64,000 bases of DNA from CALLCD01 sp039196965. Lineage in GTDB: Bacteria > Pseudomonadota > Alphaproteobacteria > Caulobacterales > Hyphomonadaceae. The translations under genes and the position numbers were made by a program. A model generated the notes under the pieces. The model saw only the letters and a program-made list of their open reading frames with translations, searched no databases and was not told the origin of the DNA. Positions 54,481 to 63,759 of the stretch are shown here, piece after piece. The stretch is from assembly GCA_039196965.1 (NCBI GenBank), contig JBCCUK010000011.1:49499-113498 (forward strand). The letters run 5' to 3'. Numbering within the stretch: the first letter of the stretch is position 1; every line of letters starts with the position of its first letter.

Positions 54481-56577
54481 ATGATATTGCGCAATGTATC
54501 GGCCTTGGCGCTTGCTTGCGCGGCGGGGATATCGAGCGCCAATGCCCAGGAAGCGGCAGGTGACGAGGCTGCCTTTGATATTTTGGATCCAGTGCTCGTC
54601 TCCGGCCGGGCGCAAAGTATCGATCAGACTGCTGCCTCGGTTTCGGTTTTGCCGGGCGACTATATTGAGCGGCTGAATGCTCTGCGCATTGGTGATGTGC
54701 TCGCTGATGTTCCGGGTGTTTTCTTTTCGGGCCTGAACGGGCCGCGGGAGACACCGCAAATTCGGAATACGCTCTCTTTCGACAACAGGACGCTGTTCGT
54801 CGAAGACGGTGTTCCATTTCAATCGTCCGTTTTCTTTGATCAGTCCGCCCTCGGATATTCAGCGGCGCTTGCGAGCCCCGGCTCCATCGAAGTGCTTCGC
54901 GGGCCAGGTACAGCGCTTTACGGGTCTGATGCTTTTACCGGTGTAATTGCGGGTAATACCGAGGCTACAAGTGACATTTGGGGCGGAAGTCTCCGTGCCC
55001 GGGGCGGCGAGTTCGGACTGTTCGATTTTGTCGGCAGCGTGAACGCGCCCTTAGGGGATAATCAGGCCCTGCGTGTCACCGCAGCTGTCGCAGGCGAAGA
55101 CGGCTTCCGGGACGAGACAGCGTTTCGCCGGGCCCATGGTGTCGTCCGGCACACGGCAAGCCTTGGTGCTTGGTCAATTGACAGTATCGCCACGTATACG
55201 GACCTCACCACCGAAAGCGCGACCAGTATTCCGTTTGCGGATTTCGAAGCTGGAGAGATATTTGGCTCTGGTCTCAATCCGCAAGTCGATCCGGAAGAGG
55301 CTGAAGAGGATGTCGAATACTTCCGTATTCAGTCGAAAATCTCCTATGAGACAGAGACGCGGTTTGGTGAAACGAGATTTGAGATCACGCCCTATCTCCG
55401 ATCTCAGGAAGTCGCCTCCACGCTGACGTTCCAGCCTGCGACCACGCCGCGCGAAACGGCTGATGTCGATACGTTCGGCCTGTTGCCGCGCGCATATTTT
55501 GACCACAGGGATGGCTCTACGACCATTATCGGTGTGGATCTGGAATTTACCGATTTCGATTTACTACTCGAACAGACACGTCCCGATGCGTTGGTTTTTG
55601 GTAATCTGTTTCTTCAGGGTATCCAGTTTGACTACAATGTCGGCTTTAACGCCTACTCGCCCTATATCCAGCATGAGCGGTCTTTCTTTGATGACAGTGT
55701 CACGCTGACCGTTGGCCTTCGCTACGATCGCCTGCGCTACGACTTCGACAATAATCTCCAAGAGATACCGGGCGATGCGCGGTTTCAGGTGGAAGACCGG
55801 GTCGACACCTTCGATGCTTTCAGCCCCAAAGTCCGCCTCTTATGGGATGTGACCGACACACAACAATTATTTGCCCGTTACGCCCGCGGGTTCCGAACAC
55901 CTCGCGCGAGCGAGCTCTACGAATTGGAAGATGGACAGGCCGAGTTTGTCCTTGATCCGGAAATCGCTGATAGTGGGGAGATCGGCTGGCGCGCAAGTTG
56001 GTTCGAAAACCGACTGTCTACGGAGCTTATAGGCTACCTCCAAGTCACTCGGGATGGTGTCATCACGGATGTTCAGACGGCTGCAGGAAATATCTCCATC
56101 AATGCGGGGGAACGGCGTTTCGCCGGGATTGAATTCGCACTCACTGCGGATCTTCCCTATGGTTTTGATGCCCAGCTTGCTTTCGCCTGGCAGGATTTTG
56201 AGTTTCGTCAGTTTGCTGCCGAGCCCGGTAGCCCCTTCGATGACAATCAGATTGAGGAAGCGCCTGAAACTATTGGTAATTTGACTATCAACTGGACGCC
56301 CCCATTCTATGAGCGCGTGACTACAACCGCCAGACTCCGTCATCTTGGACAGTGGCCGCTGAATTCAGCGAATACATTTTTCACCGACGATGAGTTTATC
56401 CTCACCCTTCTGGGCGAATGGCGTATTACGGAATATCTCGCTGCGGAGCTCCGTATCGAGAATATCACCGACAATAATTTCGCTATCTTTGCTGACGCCC
56501 CGTTTTTCGCACCGGCCGGTCGGGCACGTCCGGGCCAGCCGCGTTCGGTTTCCGGCGGCGTGAAGCTCACATTCTAA
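54481..56577 (+). CDS. TonB-dependent receptor coupled to nucleoside transporter
   Basis: About 698 residues. ATG 54481, five bases after the nucleoside transporter stop, opens a signal peptide (MILRNVSALALACAAGISSANA). TonB box (DPVLVSGRAQ), plug (QIRNTLSFDNRTLFVEDGVPF; SIEVLRGPGTALYGSDAFTGVI) and barrel with RLLWDVTDTQQLFARYARGFRTPRASELYEL, ending GGVKLTF. The pairing suggests that it carries nucleosides or a larger nucleoside-containing compound over the outer membrane. Inference from the operon only. Confidence 0.9.
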   Translation: MILRNVSALALACAAGISSANAQEAAGDEAAFDILDPVLVSGRAQSIDQTAASVSVLPGDYIERLNALRIGDVLADVPGVFFSGLNGPRETPQIRNTLSFDNRTLFVEDGVPFQSSVFFDQSALGYSAALASPGSIEVLRGPGTALYGSDAFTGVIAGNTEATSDIWGGSLRARGGEFGLFDFVGSVNAPLGDNQALRVTAAVAGEDGFRDETAFRRAHGVVRHTASLGAWSIDSIATYTDLTTESATSIPFADFEAGEIFGSGLNPQVDPEEAEEDVEYFRIQSKISYETETRFGETRFEITPYLRSQEVASTLTFQPATTPRETADVDTFGLLPRAYFDHRDGSTTIIGVDLEFTDFDLLLEQTRPDALVFGNLFLQGIQFDYNVGFNAYSPYIQHERSFFDDSVTLTVGLRYDRLRYDFDNNLQEIPGDARFQVEDRVDTFDAFSPKVRLLWDVTDTQQLFARYARGFRTPRASELYELEDGQAEFVLDPEIADSGEIGWRASWFENRLSTELIGYLQVTRDGVITDVQTAAGNISINAGERRFAGIEFALTADLPYGFDAQLAFAWQDFEFRQFAAEPGSPFDDNQIEEAPETIGNLTINWTPPFYERVTTTARLRHLGQWPLNSANTFFTDDEFILTLLGEWRITEYLAAELRIENITDNNFAIFADAPFFAPAGRARPGQPRSVSGGVKLTF

Positions 56578-56587
56578 GCATCACTTA

Positions 56588-57310
56588 TTATCGGTATCCG
56601 GCACGTCTTCTTTGTGCAGAAAATCCGTCCACCAGTGCTTTCTGGCTTTCAAGAATGGCAAATGTCATCCAGCAGAAAATGCCGATCAGTTTCGCGCCGT
56701 CTTCGACCAGTAGAAATATGCCATCTGGATGGGTCAAGACAATGTCGCTGAGAACGCTGACACCGAAAAATCCGAATGTGGCCATGACCAGTGTGATATG
56801 GCCTGCCGCTATGGTTGCGATATTGCGGAACAGGTAAAGGCAAATCAATAGCGCATAGGTGCCATAGGTTACCGGTTCAGCTATGCCGAGACTTGGAAAG
56901 ACGATCTCATGGAACATGAAAAGATCGTCAGCCATCAGAAGAAGCGAAAGAGCGCCGGTGGACAGAAGAAGCTCCAATGTTTTGCTTGATACATGACTGA
57001 ACTGGACGATAGAGGCTGCACTAAACAGAGTGACTGCGGCACTAATGGTCCAGAGGAAAATCCCGAAATGCGACAGAGCCCCTGCGTAGAATTTGAAGTG
57101 ATGCAGTCCCCCGCTGCGTGCTGACGCTACAGGATCCCGGAAAAGTACTTCGATACGTTCTGGAAACATCCAATATACAACGAGGCAAAGCGTAAGGGGT
57201 ACGACAATAGCAATGCTCGTAACAAGAAAATCACCGCGCACTTTATCCCGTATGCTGCCAATCAAGTTTTGATCAGTGAGCAGGTATTGCTGCGTCTCTT
57301 TCATTGCCAT
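56588..57310 (-). CDS. uncharacterised multi-pass membrane protein
   Basis: 240 residues, six or seven hydrophobic segments. Polar conserved-looking spots occur within or beside helices: LLMADDLFMFHEIVFP (about 128-143) and LVEDGAKLIGIFCWMTFA (about 205-222). Acidic, His and Lys residues in membrane helices suggest a metal site or enzyme, but no family is recognised. Convergent with the TonB receptor (ten-base gap). Confidence 0.6.
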   Translation of the reverse strand: MAMKETQQYLLTDQNLIGSIRDKVRGDFLVTSIAIVVPLTLCLVVYWMFPERIEVLFRDPVASARSGGLHHFKFYAGALSHFGIFLWTISAAVTLFSAASIVQFSHVSSKTLELLLSTGALSLLLMADDLFMFHEIVFPSLGIAEPVTYGTYALLICLYLFRNIATIAAGHITLVMATFGFFGVSVLSDIVLTHPDGIFLLVEDGAKLIGIFCWMTFAILESQKALVDGFSAQRRRAGYR

Positions 57311-57442
57311 ATTTTCGCCTCAAGGATTAATGTCTTATAGCATTCTACTGATAATTGCAAAAAGAGTGCCGCTATTGAATCTTTGGTAAGGTTCAGGCAT
57401 TCGGCGAAGGCATTCCCAACAGTCTGAAAATTGGTCGAGAAA

Positions 57443-58057
57443 ATGAAGCTTTATCAAACGCCCAAAGCGCCAAACCCTGACCGCGTCGTTTTCTTCCTGC
57501 GTGCGAAGGGGCGGCTGGATGATGTCGATCTGGAAGAGATTTCGATCATGGAGCAGGCTCACAAGACCGATGCTTATCGGAAGATCAGCCCGATGAGCCA
57601 GGTTCCGGCCCTCGTTCTGGATGACGGGCGTACACTGACGGAAAGCCGCGCGATCTGCACCTATTTCGAAGCACTTTGGCCGGAACCGAACCTTCTCGGT
57701 ACTGACCCTTTCGAGAAGGGTGAAATCGAAATGTGGGAACGGCGGATCGAGCTGATGTGGATGCTGCCTTTCGCCATGTGGTTCCGCAATGCACACCCCA
57801 TGATGGCTCCTCTGGAGAAGCCCCAGCTTCCCGAAATGGCAGAGAAGTCCGAGCGAGGTGCCAGAGCCTTCGTGAAACGTCTGGCCGCGCATTTAGAGAA
57901 AAATGATTTCGTTGCTGCCGGACGGTTTACCAATGCAGACATCATGGCCTTTGTTACTTGCGGTTTTTCCGGTGTCATGAAGTGGCGACCGCATGATGAA
58001 CACGAGGCGATCTGCCGTTGGCGTGCACGGATGAAAGAGCTGGGATTTGCCGGTTAG
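57443..58057 (+). CDS. glutathione S-transferase family protein
   Basis: About 204 residues. Thioredoxin-like N-domain (MKLYQTPKAPNPDRVVFFLRAKGR; QVPALVLDDGRTLTESRAICTYFEAL with cis-Pro and ES motif) followed by helical C-domain. The usual Tyr/Ser/Cys is Thr-Pro near the start. ATG 57443 chosen over TTG 57431. Its stop overlaps the convergent luciferase-like gene by four bases. Confidence 0.85.
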   Translation: MKLYQTPKAPNPDRVVFFLRAKGRLDDVDLEEISIMEQAHKTDAYRKISPMSQVPALVLDDGRTLTESRAICTYFEALWPEPNLLGTDPFEKGEIEMWERRIELMWMLPFAMWFRNAHPMMAPLEKPQLPEMAEKSERGARAFVKRLAAHLEKNDFVAAGRFTNADIMAFVTCGFSGVMKWRPHDEHEAICRWRARMKELGFAG

Positions 58058-59055
58058 CTCATCCCGTCAAGGATCAGTTCATAGCTGCGAATTCGAGCTT
58101 CGGTCGTTTCGGCGACGCTTAGGATGAAAATTTCGTCAGCTGTTGTCTCTTTGGCTACATCCCTCAGTTTTCCACAGACTGTGGATAGGTCTCCGATAAT
58201 CGCGCGATTTGCTGCGGCTTCTATCAGTTTTTGATCAGCCTGCTCCAGGGTTTCCACAGCCTTCTCCACAGTTTGGAATGGTGCGCCTTGGCGGAACGAA
58301 AGGCCAATGGACCACGCACGAAGGGTGGACGACAGCCGTGCCGCTTCTTCGGCCGTGTTGGCGGCGAGGGCAACTAGCCCGATCGCGGCATGGGGTTTGC
58401 CGGCAAAGGCGGATGGCTTGAAAGCATCACGATAAGCCGCGATGGCTGCTGCCGCTCCGCCGGGCGAGAGGAAGTCGGCAAAGGCAAGTTTCAATCCCAT
58501 AGCTCCTGCGAAGGCCGCCGATTGCGGACTCGATGATAGCATCCAGACGTCGGGTCGGTTGCCCTGCGGATTGGCGTAGATGCCGAATGCCGGGTGGCCT
58601 TGCCGGATCGATTGCTCGCCGCTGGTATCGAGCAGCCAGCCGAGCAGCAGGTTAAGCATCTGGGGAAATTCCCGTGCTCCGGGGCCGAGCAGAGCCGCAG
58701 AGGCCCTCGGGTCCGCTCCCGTCGCACGGCCGAGGCCAAGTTCGATGCGGCCGGGATGCAGGGCGGACAGCGCCGCGAATTGCTCGGCAATTTTCAGCGG
58801 CGAGTAGTTCGGCAGCATCACGCCTCCGGACCCAACCTTGATGCGGGACGTCCGTGCAGCGAGATCTGCAATCAGGACTTCCGGTGCCGTGCCGGCAAAG
58901 CTCGGGCTGTTATGATGCTCCTGCACCCAGTAAGAGCGATAGCCCAAGCGGTCCGCTGCTTCAGCAAGTTGTCTTGTTTCCTCAAAGGCATCGCGGGCGC
59001 TTCGGCCTTCAAAGATAGGGGATGGATCGAGAACGGATAATTGGAGTGCAGACAT
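58054..59055 (-). CDS. luciferase-like flavin-dependent oxidoreductase (LLM class)
   Basis: About 333 residues, FMN-dependent monooxygenase fold of the group without a F420 motif: LSVLDPSPIFEG, AADRLGYRSYWVQEHHNSPSFAGTAPEVLIADLAARTSRIKVGSGGVML and the LHPGRIELGLGRATGADPR block. Members are alkanal- or alkane-type monooxygenases of mostly unknown substrate. ATG 59055 gives the family start (SALQLSVLD). Convergent overlap with the GST gene. Confidence 0.88.
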   Translation of the reverse strand: MSALQLSVLDPSPIFEGRSARDAFEETRQLAEAADRLGYRSYWVQEHHNSPSFAGTAPEVLIADLAARTSRIKVGSGGVMLPNYSPLKIAEQFAALSALHPGRIELGLGRATGADPRASAALLGPGAREFPQMLNLLLGWLLDTSGEQSIRQGHPAFGIYANPQGNRPDVWMLSSSPQSAAFAGAMGLKLAFADFLSPGGAAAAIAAYRDAFKPSAFAGKPHAAIGLVALAANTAEEAARLSSTLRAWSIGLSFRQGAPFQTVEKAVETLEQADQKLIEAAANRAIIGDLSTVCGKLRDVAKETTADEIFILSVAETTEARIRSYELILDGMS

Positions 59056-59170
59056 GAAAAGTGCTTTATATCCCCATGCTTCTGCTGCGGCTCTCACATA
59101 ACCGTGCCTTGCCAAGTCTCGTTCCGCTGTTCAAACCAGCCTCCAAATCTCGCAAAGAAACAGGTGTATA

Positions 59171-59935
59171 ATGTCGAAGATCAAGCTCTATGGATACTGC
59201 ACAAGTCCCTACGTCCGGAAAACTGGTGCTTTTCTCTATTACAAACAACTCGATTTTGAGTTCGTGCCCGTAAGCCCCGTCGACCCCGGAGCAACCCTTG
59301 GCCATACGGATGGAACCCAGGTGCCCGTGCTTGAGATTGATGGCGAATGGCGGCGGGAATCATCTGATCACGCGCTCTGGCTGGATGAGGTTTTTCCCGA
59401 GCGTCCGCTGTGCCCGGCTGAACACCGGGACACGATACTCGATGTCGATCGCTGGGTGTCCGATACCTTTTTACGCGGCTTTTTCCGCACGGCGATCGAT
59501 GCACCGGCCACTCTGCAATACAGATTTCGGCTCTGGCGCCTTGCTCAGCTCGTATCCTCCCAGACACCGCTCCCGGAACAGGTCCGCCAGCTCTGGCCGG
59601 ATTTTGTTCGAGACGCTCCTTTTATCAAGGCCATGGCCGAGGAGATGGACCTGACCGAAGCCGCCGAGGATATGCAGACCCGCATTGGCATGGAGCTCAT
59701 CTCCCATATCGGAGACGGGCCGTTCATGGCCGGGATGGCCGCGCCGACAATGCTTGATCTTGCTGTTTTTCCTCAGATGGTTTTTGGGGCGATGTTTGGC
59801 CTTGAAGACGGGTTGCGCGCTGCCGAAGTCCCGCCTCTTAAAGCGTGGATTGAGGCAGTGGCAGCGCATTTGCCCGAAAATCCCTGTCTCGCGCCGGATT
59901 TCATGATGGTTAAACAGCTGAAAGATTTGCTTTAG
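59171..59935 (+). CDS. glutathione S-transferase family protein, larger
   Basis: 254 residues. The N-domain has CTSPYVRKTG (a Cys-x-x-Pro-like active-site loop) and VPVLEIDGEWRRESSDHALWLDEVFP; the C-domain is larger than in ordinary GSTs, with GDGPFMAGMAAPTMLDLAVFPQ. Resembles metaxin/GST-like fold proteins. Divergent from the luciferase-like gene. Substrate unknown. Confidence 0.82.
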   Translation: MSKIKLYGYCTSPYVRKTGAFLYYKQLDFEFVPVSPVDPGATLGHTDGTQVPVLEIDGEWRRESSDHALWLDEVFPERPLCPAEHRDTILDVDRWVSDTFLRGFFRTAIDAPATLQYRFRLWRLAQLVSSQTPLPEQVRQLWPDFVRDAPFIKAMAEEMDLTEAAEDMQTRIGMELISHIGDGPFMAGMAAPTMLDLAVFPQMVFGAMFGLEDGLRAAEVPPLKAWIEAVAAHLPENPCLAPDFMMVKQLKDLL

Positions 59936-59987
59936 GCTTGCGACCGTTTAGGTCTCAAAGACGTAGTACTCTGTCTGGAGTTGGTAT

Positions 59988-62669
59988 ATGACGCATCGGG
60001 GCATCGCCGCGCTAATTGGCTCGATCATACTGTCAGCGTGCAGCGTCGCGGAAGAGAGCATCGCTGCCCCGATCCTGGAGAGTAATGCGCCCTTTGGGCC
60101 ACTGCCAAAGACAGCACGTCCACTTGCCTACGATGTCGCTCTTCGAGTTGATCCGCGCGAGAGCACATTCAGCGGCGTCTCGCGCATGACCGTCGAGCTT
60201 GATCAGGCAAGCGATGGTATCTGGATACATGGCGACGATCTTCGCGTGCAAACGGTCATGGTAAACGGTGGCACCGCATCCTATGAGGAAGTGCTCGATA
60301 CAACCGGTGTCTCCCGCATCATCTTTGGCGACGTTTATCCTGCAGGTGAGGTCGAGGTTACCATCACTTATGAGGCCGATTTCGACCGCAACCTTGCCGG
60401 CCTATTCAGCGTCAAGGAGCAAGGTGAATCCTATGCCCTCGCCAAATCGGAGTCGATCCAGGCAAGGCGGTTCCTGCCCGGATTTGACGAGCCCGGCTTC
60501 AAGGCACCATTCGATATTATGCTGATCGTTCCGGAAGGTTTCGAAGCGATTTCCAATGCCCCCATCGCGGAGCGTTCTCCGGCAACGCAGGAAGGCTTTG
60601 ATGCCGTTTCGTTTGAAACCACACGGCCGCTATCAACCTACCTCCTGTCCGTCGCTGTTGGTCCATTTGATGTCGTGAATTACCCCGATATTCCTGCCAA
60701 CTCAGTTCGCGAGACGGCGCTGCCGCTGAGAGGGTTCGCACGTAAGGGCAGGGGTGCAGACATTCGGCCCGCCCTTAATACGACAGCGGAGCTCGTCGAA
60801 ATTTTCGAGACAGCGCTCGACCAGCCCTATCCCTACAAGAAGCTGGATATTGTTGCGGCACCGGCTTGGCCAAGCGGTGCGACAGAACTTGCTGGCGCGA
60901 TCACCTATCGCGAGAGCCGTATTCTTCTCGATGAGAACTCCGGTCCGGCAGCTCTCCGGGCCATGTTGCAAATTCACACCCACGAACTTGCCCATATGTG
61001 GTTCGGCAATCTCGTGACGCCGCCCTGGTGGGATGACCTCTGGCTGAAGGAAGCCTTCGCCACATGGGGAACACCTTTGGCGCTAACGGCCTTCGATCCC
61101 AAGGGTGGACATGGGGTGGATGCCACGGCCCGTGCCATATCGGCCATGGGACTCGACAGCCTTGCGTCCACTCGGGCCGTCCGTGAAGATATATTCCGTA
61201 ATCGGAATATACGGAATGCCTATGACGCCATTACCTATTCCAAGGGTATGGCCATCATCGCCATGGCGGACGCCTATTTTGGTGCGGGCGTGTTCCGCCC
61301 CGCCCTCGGTCGCTACATTGCTGAATTTGCCGATGGCAAAGCCAATAGTCCCGATTTCTATGAAGTCATCGGGCGGATCACCGGCGAACCTCAGATGACG
61401 GAGGTGTTCCAGAGTTTTGTGGAGCAAAAGGGCGTGCCCTTGATGTCTGCCGCGTTGACCTGCGAGCCGGAGGCACCGGCCCCTATGGTATCTCTGAGGC
61501 AAGATCGCTACCGCCCGCTCGGGTCAGCCGTCGAGGCTGGCACGCGTTGGACCATCCCGGTCTGCGTAGCCTTTGGCGGTGATGAAACATCGGGCAAGGC
61601 GTGCGGGATCATGTCGGAGGAGACCTTTGAGTTACCACTGGAAAGCGCTGAGGCTTGCCCGGCATATATCCTGCCCAACGCAGACGGTGCAGGCTACTAT
61701 CGCTGGTCACTGCCAGCAAATGACTGGGCGAACCTCAAAGCCAACTTCAGTGAGCTGAACGCAAACGAAGCCCTGTCCGCTGTCGACAGCGCGATTGCTG
61801 CCTTCCGGGCTGGCCAAGGGGATGTGGAGTCCATGCTCGCCATTATGGAAGCTGCGGCAGCGTTCGATGATCGCCGTGTCGCCATCGCGCCGATGTTCGC
61901 CCTGGAGCAACTCATCACCATGCTGGAGGGTACAGAAGGGGCCGCTGTGCTGAGGCATTTCGCGGCTGGCCTTTACAAGGAACAATTTGAAGCGGTGAGA
62001 ACATCGGCGCAGGCTGACGACAAAGTGCTGGCGGCTCAACTTGAAGAGTTTCTCGCGCTGACTGCGAAAGACCCTGGCGCCCGCCGCACCCTTTCTGAGG
62101 ATGCGGCGCGGTTTGTCGGGCTCGGTGGATTGCGCGACTCGAGTGCCTTGAGTTCTGATCGGTACGAGTCTGCACTGACGGTTGCTGTACAGGATCTAGG
62201 TGGCGCATTCTACGGAAAGCTCATTCGTCTAGATGAGCGTGTTGACGATCCGCGTCTTCAGGCTGCCCGTGCCGTCGCTCTCGGGGCCACGATCGAACGC
62301 GGCCTCGCAGAACAAGTCCGTGATCTTGCCTTGAGCGGATCCCTCGGGCCTAGGGAGACCGACGATCTCATCCGTGGACAGATGGCCAACCCGGAAACCC
62401 GCAAAGCGACCTGGGCGTGGCTGAAGGCAAACTATGCTGAGATCGTCCAGCAGTTGCCGAGCCAGTGGAAACGCCGGACACCGGGATATGGCGAGGTCTT
62501 CTGTGACGCTGGCAAAGCCGCCGAGCTGCAGGACTTCTTTGCTGAGGTCGGCTCATATGCGCCGGGTTATGAGCGCGCCCTCAATCAGACGAGCGAGGCG
62601 ATCAAGCTTTGCGCGGCCTTGAAAGAGGCAAGGGGACAGGAACTCGTGGACGCCCTCGACGTCGGATAA
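59988..62669 (+). CDS. M1-family aminopeptidase, lipoprotein
   Basis: 893 residues. Lipoprotein signal ending LSAC (Cys18). The gluzincin site is exact: HExxH at 332-336 followed by 18 residues to Glu355 (HELAH ... WLKE). The exopeptidase motif GAMEN reads GATEL (SGATELAGAITYRE), keeping the Glu. C-terminal half (about 560-890) is the helical ERAP1-like domain. Cleaves N-terminal residues from peptides in the periplasm. 50 bases after the GST gene, same strand. Confidence 0.93.
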   Translation: MTHRGIAALIGSIILSACSVAEESIAAPILESNAPFGPLPKTARPLAYDVALRVDPRESTFSGVSRMTVELDQASDGIWIHGDDLRVQTVMVNGGTASYEEVLDTTGVSRIIFGDVYPAGEVEVTITYEADFDRNLAGLFSVKEQGESYALAKSESIQARRFLPGFDEPGFKAPFDIMLIVPEGFEAISNAPIAERSPATQEGFDAVSFETTRPLSTYLLSVAVGPFDVVNYPDIPANSVRETALPLRGFARKGRGADIRPALNTTAELVEIFETALDQPYPYKKLDIVAAPAWPSGATELAGAITYRESRILLDENSGPAALRAMLQIHTHELAHMWFGNLVTPPWWDDLWLKEAFATWGTPLALTAFDPKGGHGVDATARAISAMGLDSLASTRAVREDIFRNRNIRNAYDAITYSKGMAIIAMADAYFGAGVFRPALGRYIAEFADGKANSPDFYEVIGRITGEPQMTEVFQSFVEQKGVPLMSAALTCEPEAPAPMVSLRQDRYRPLGSAVEAGTRWTIPVCVAFGGDETSGKACGIMSEETFELPLESAEACPAYILPNADGAGYYRWSLPANDWANLKANFSELNANEALSAVDSAIAAFRAGQGDVESMLAIMEAAAAFDDRRVAIAPMFALEQLITMLEGTEGAAVLRHFAAGLYKEQFEAVRTSAQADDKVLAAQLEEFLALTAKDPGARRTLSEDAARFVGLGGLRDSSALSSDRYESALTVAVQDLGGAFYGKLIRLDERVDDPRLQAARAVALGATIERGLAEQVRDLALSGSLGPRETDDLIRGQMANPETRKATWAWLKANYAEIVQQLPSQWKRRTPGYGEVFCDAGKAAELQDFFAEVGSYAPGYERALNQTSEAIKLCAALKEARGQELVDALDVG

Positions 62670-62760
62670 AACGCCCATTCAAATCGGAAAGTCGACGGAT
62701 GGAGATGACGGCGCATTCGCCGTCTGATACCGTTTGTTCAAACATTTAAAGGAGCATCCC

Positions 62761-63759
62761 ATGTTGAAATCGGTCCCAGTCAATCGTCGGCAATTGATGA
62801 CCGGCGCAGCGCTTGCGGCCACAGCCATGGCGGCAGCCCCGGCAACAAGCCAGGATGACCAGCCTGAGGCTGACCTGTCCGGCAAATCGGTGCTCATCAC
62901 AGGCTGTTCGTCGGGCTTTGGCCGCCTCACAGCAGAGCACTGTGCCCGCCTTGGCGCGAAGGTCTTTGCCACCATGCGCAATTTGCCGAGACCGGAGGCC
63001 GAGGAGCTTGCAGCCCTCGCCGAAGCTGACGGCCTCGATATTGAGATCATCGAAATCGACGTGATGTCGGATGAGCAGGTTGAAGCCGGGGTTGCAAAGG
63101 CGCTCGCGGCCGCTGACGGCCACATCGATGTGCTTGTCAACAATGCCGGGATCGCGATTTCCGGGCCGGTTGAAGCTCAGGATGTCGAGGCGACCCGTCT
63201 GATCTTTGAAACGAATGTCTTCGGTCCCCAGCGCATGATCCGGGCGATGATGCCATCCATGCGTGCGGCGAAATCGGGCCAGATCTTCAATGTGTCCTCC
63301 CAGCTTGGCCGCGTGATCATTCCCGGTATCGGCCAGTATTCGCCGACCAAGTTTGCCCTTGAGGCTCTGAGCGAACAGCTTGCCTATGAAGTGGTCCAGC
63401 ACGGTGTTGATGTGACGATCATCCAACCTGGCGGATACCCCACAAAGATCTGGGAAAATCAGGTGCCGCTATCCGCAGACCTGAAGGCGCGCCTGCCAGA
63501 AGAGCTGATCCAGTCCTATCCAGCGCTCACCTCGCGCATGGGCACTGGCAGCGGTGGCGGGACCACTGACCCGATGGACATTCCAAGGGCGATTGTCGAG
63601 ATCATCGCCATGCCGGCGGGCGAGCGGCCACTGCGCCGCGAGGTGCACCCGCTCCGCAGGCCTCAGGAACACATCAATGAGGTCTCCGCTAAGACGCAGA
63701 TCGCCATGGCCGAGGGTTCGCCCTTTGGCCCTTGGGTGAAGGACGTCCACAACGTTTAG
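62761..63759 (+). CDS. Tat-exported short-chain dehydrogenase
   Basis: About 332 residues. ATG 62761 has AAGGAG eight bases upstream and begins a twin-arginine-like signal (PVNRRQLMTGAALAATAMAAAPATS). Mature part is a classical SDR: GCSSGFGRLTAEHCARLG, NNAGIAISGPVEA, YSPTK (Tyr/Lys), IIQPGGYPTKI. Exported SDRs are uncommon. Substrate unknown; NAD(P) in the periplasm would have to come with the folded protein. Confidence 0.85.
   Translation: MLKSVPVNRRQLMTGAALAATAMAAAPATSQDDQPEADLSGKSVLITGCSSGFGRLTAEHCARLGAKVFATMRNLPRPEAEELAALAEADGLDIEIIEIDVMSDEQVEAGVAKALAAADGHIDVLVNNAGIAISGPVEAQDVEATRLIFETNVFGPQRMIRAMMPSMRAAKSGQIFNVSSQLGRVIIPGIGQYSPTKFALEALSEQLAYEVVQHGVDVTIIQPGGYPTKIWENQVPLSADLKARLPEELIQSYPALTSRMGTGSGGGTTDPMDIPRAIVEIIAMPAGERPLRREVHPLRRPQEHINEVSAKTQIAMAEGSPFGPWVKDVHNV

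Noticed and set aside
61188..61207. ATATTCCG/CGGAATAT inverted repeat inside the M1 peptidase gene
   Set aside because: Within coding sequence and explained by the codons; no context that suggests a site.
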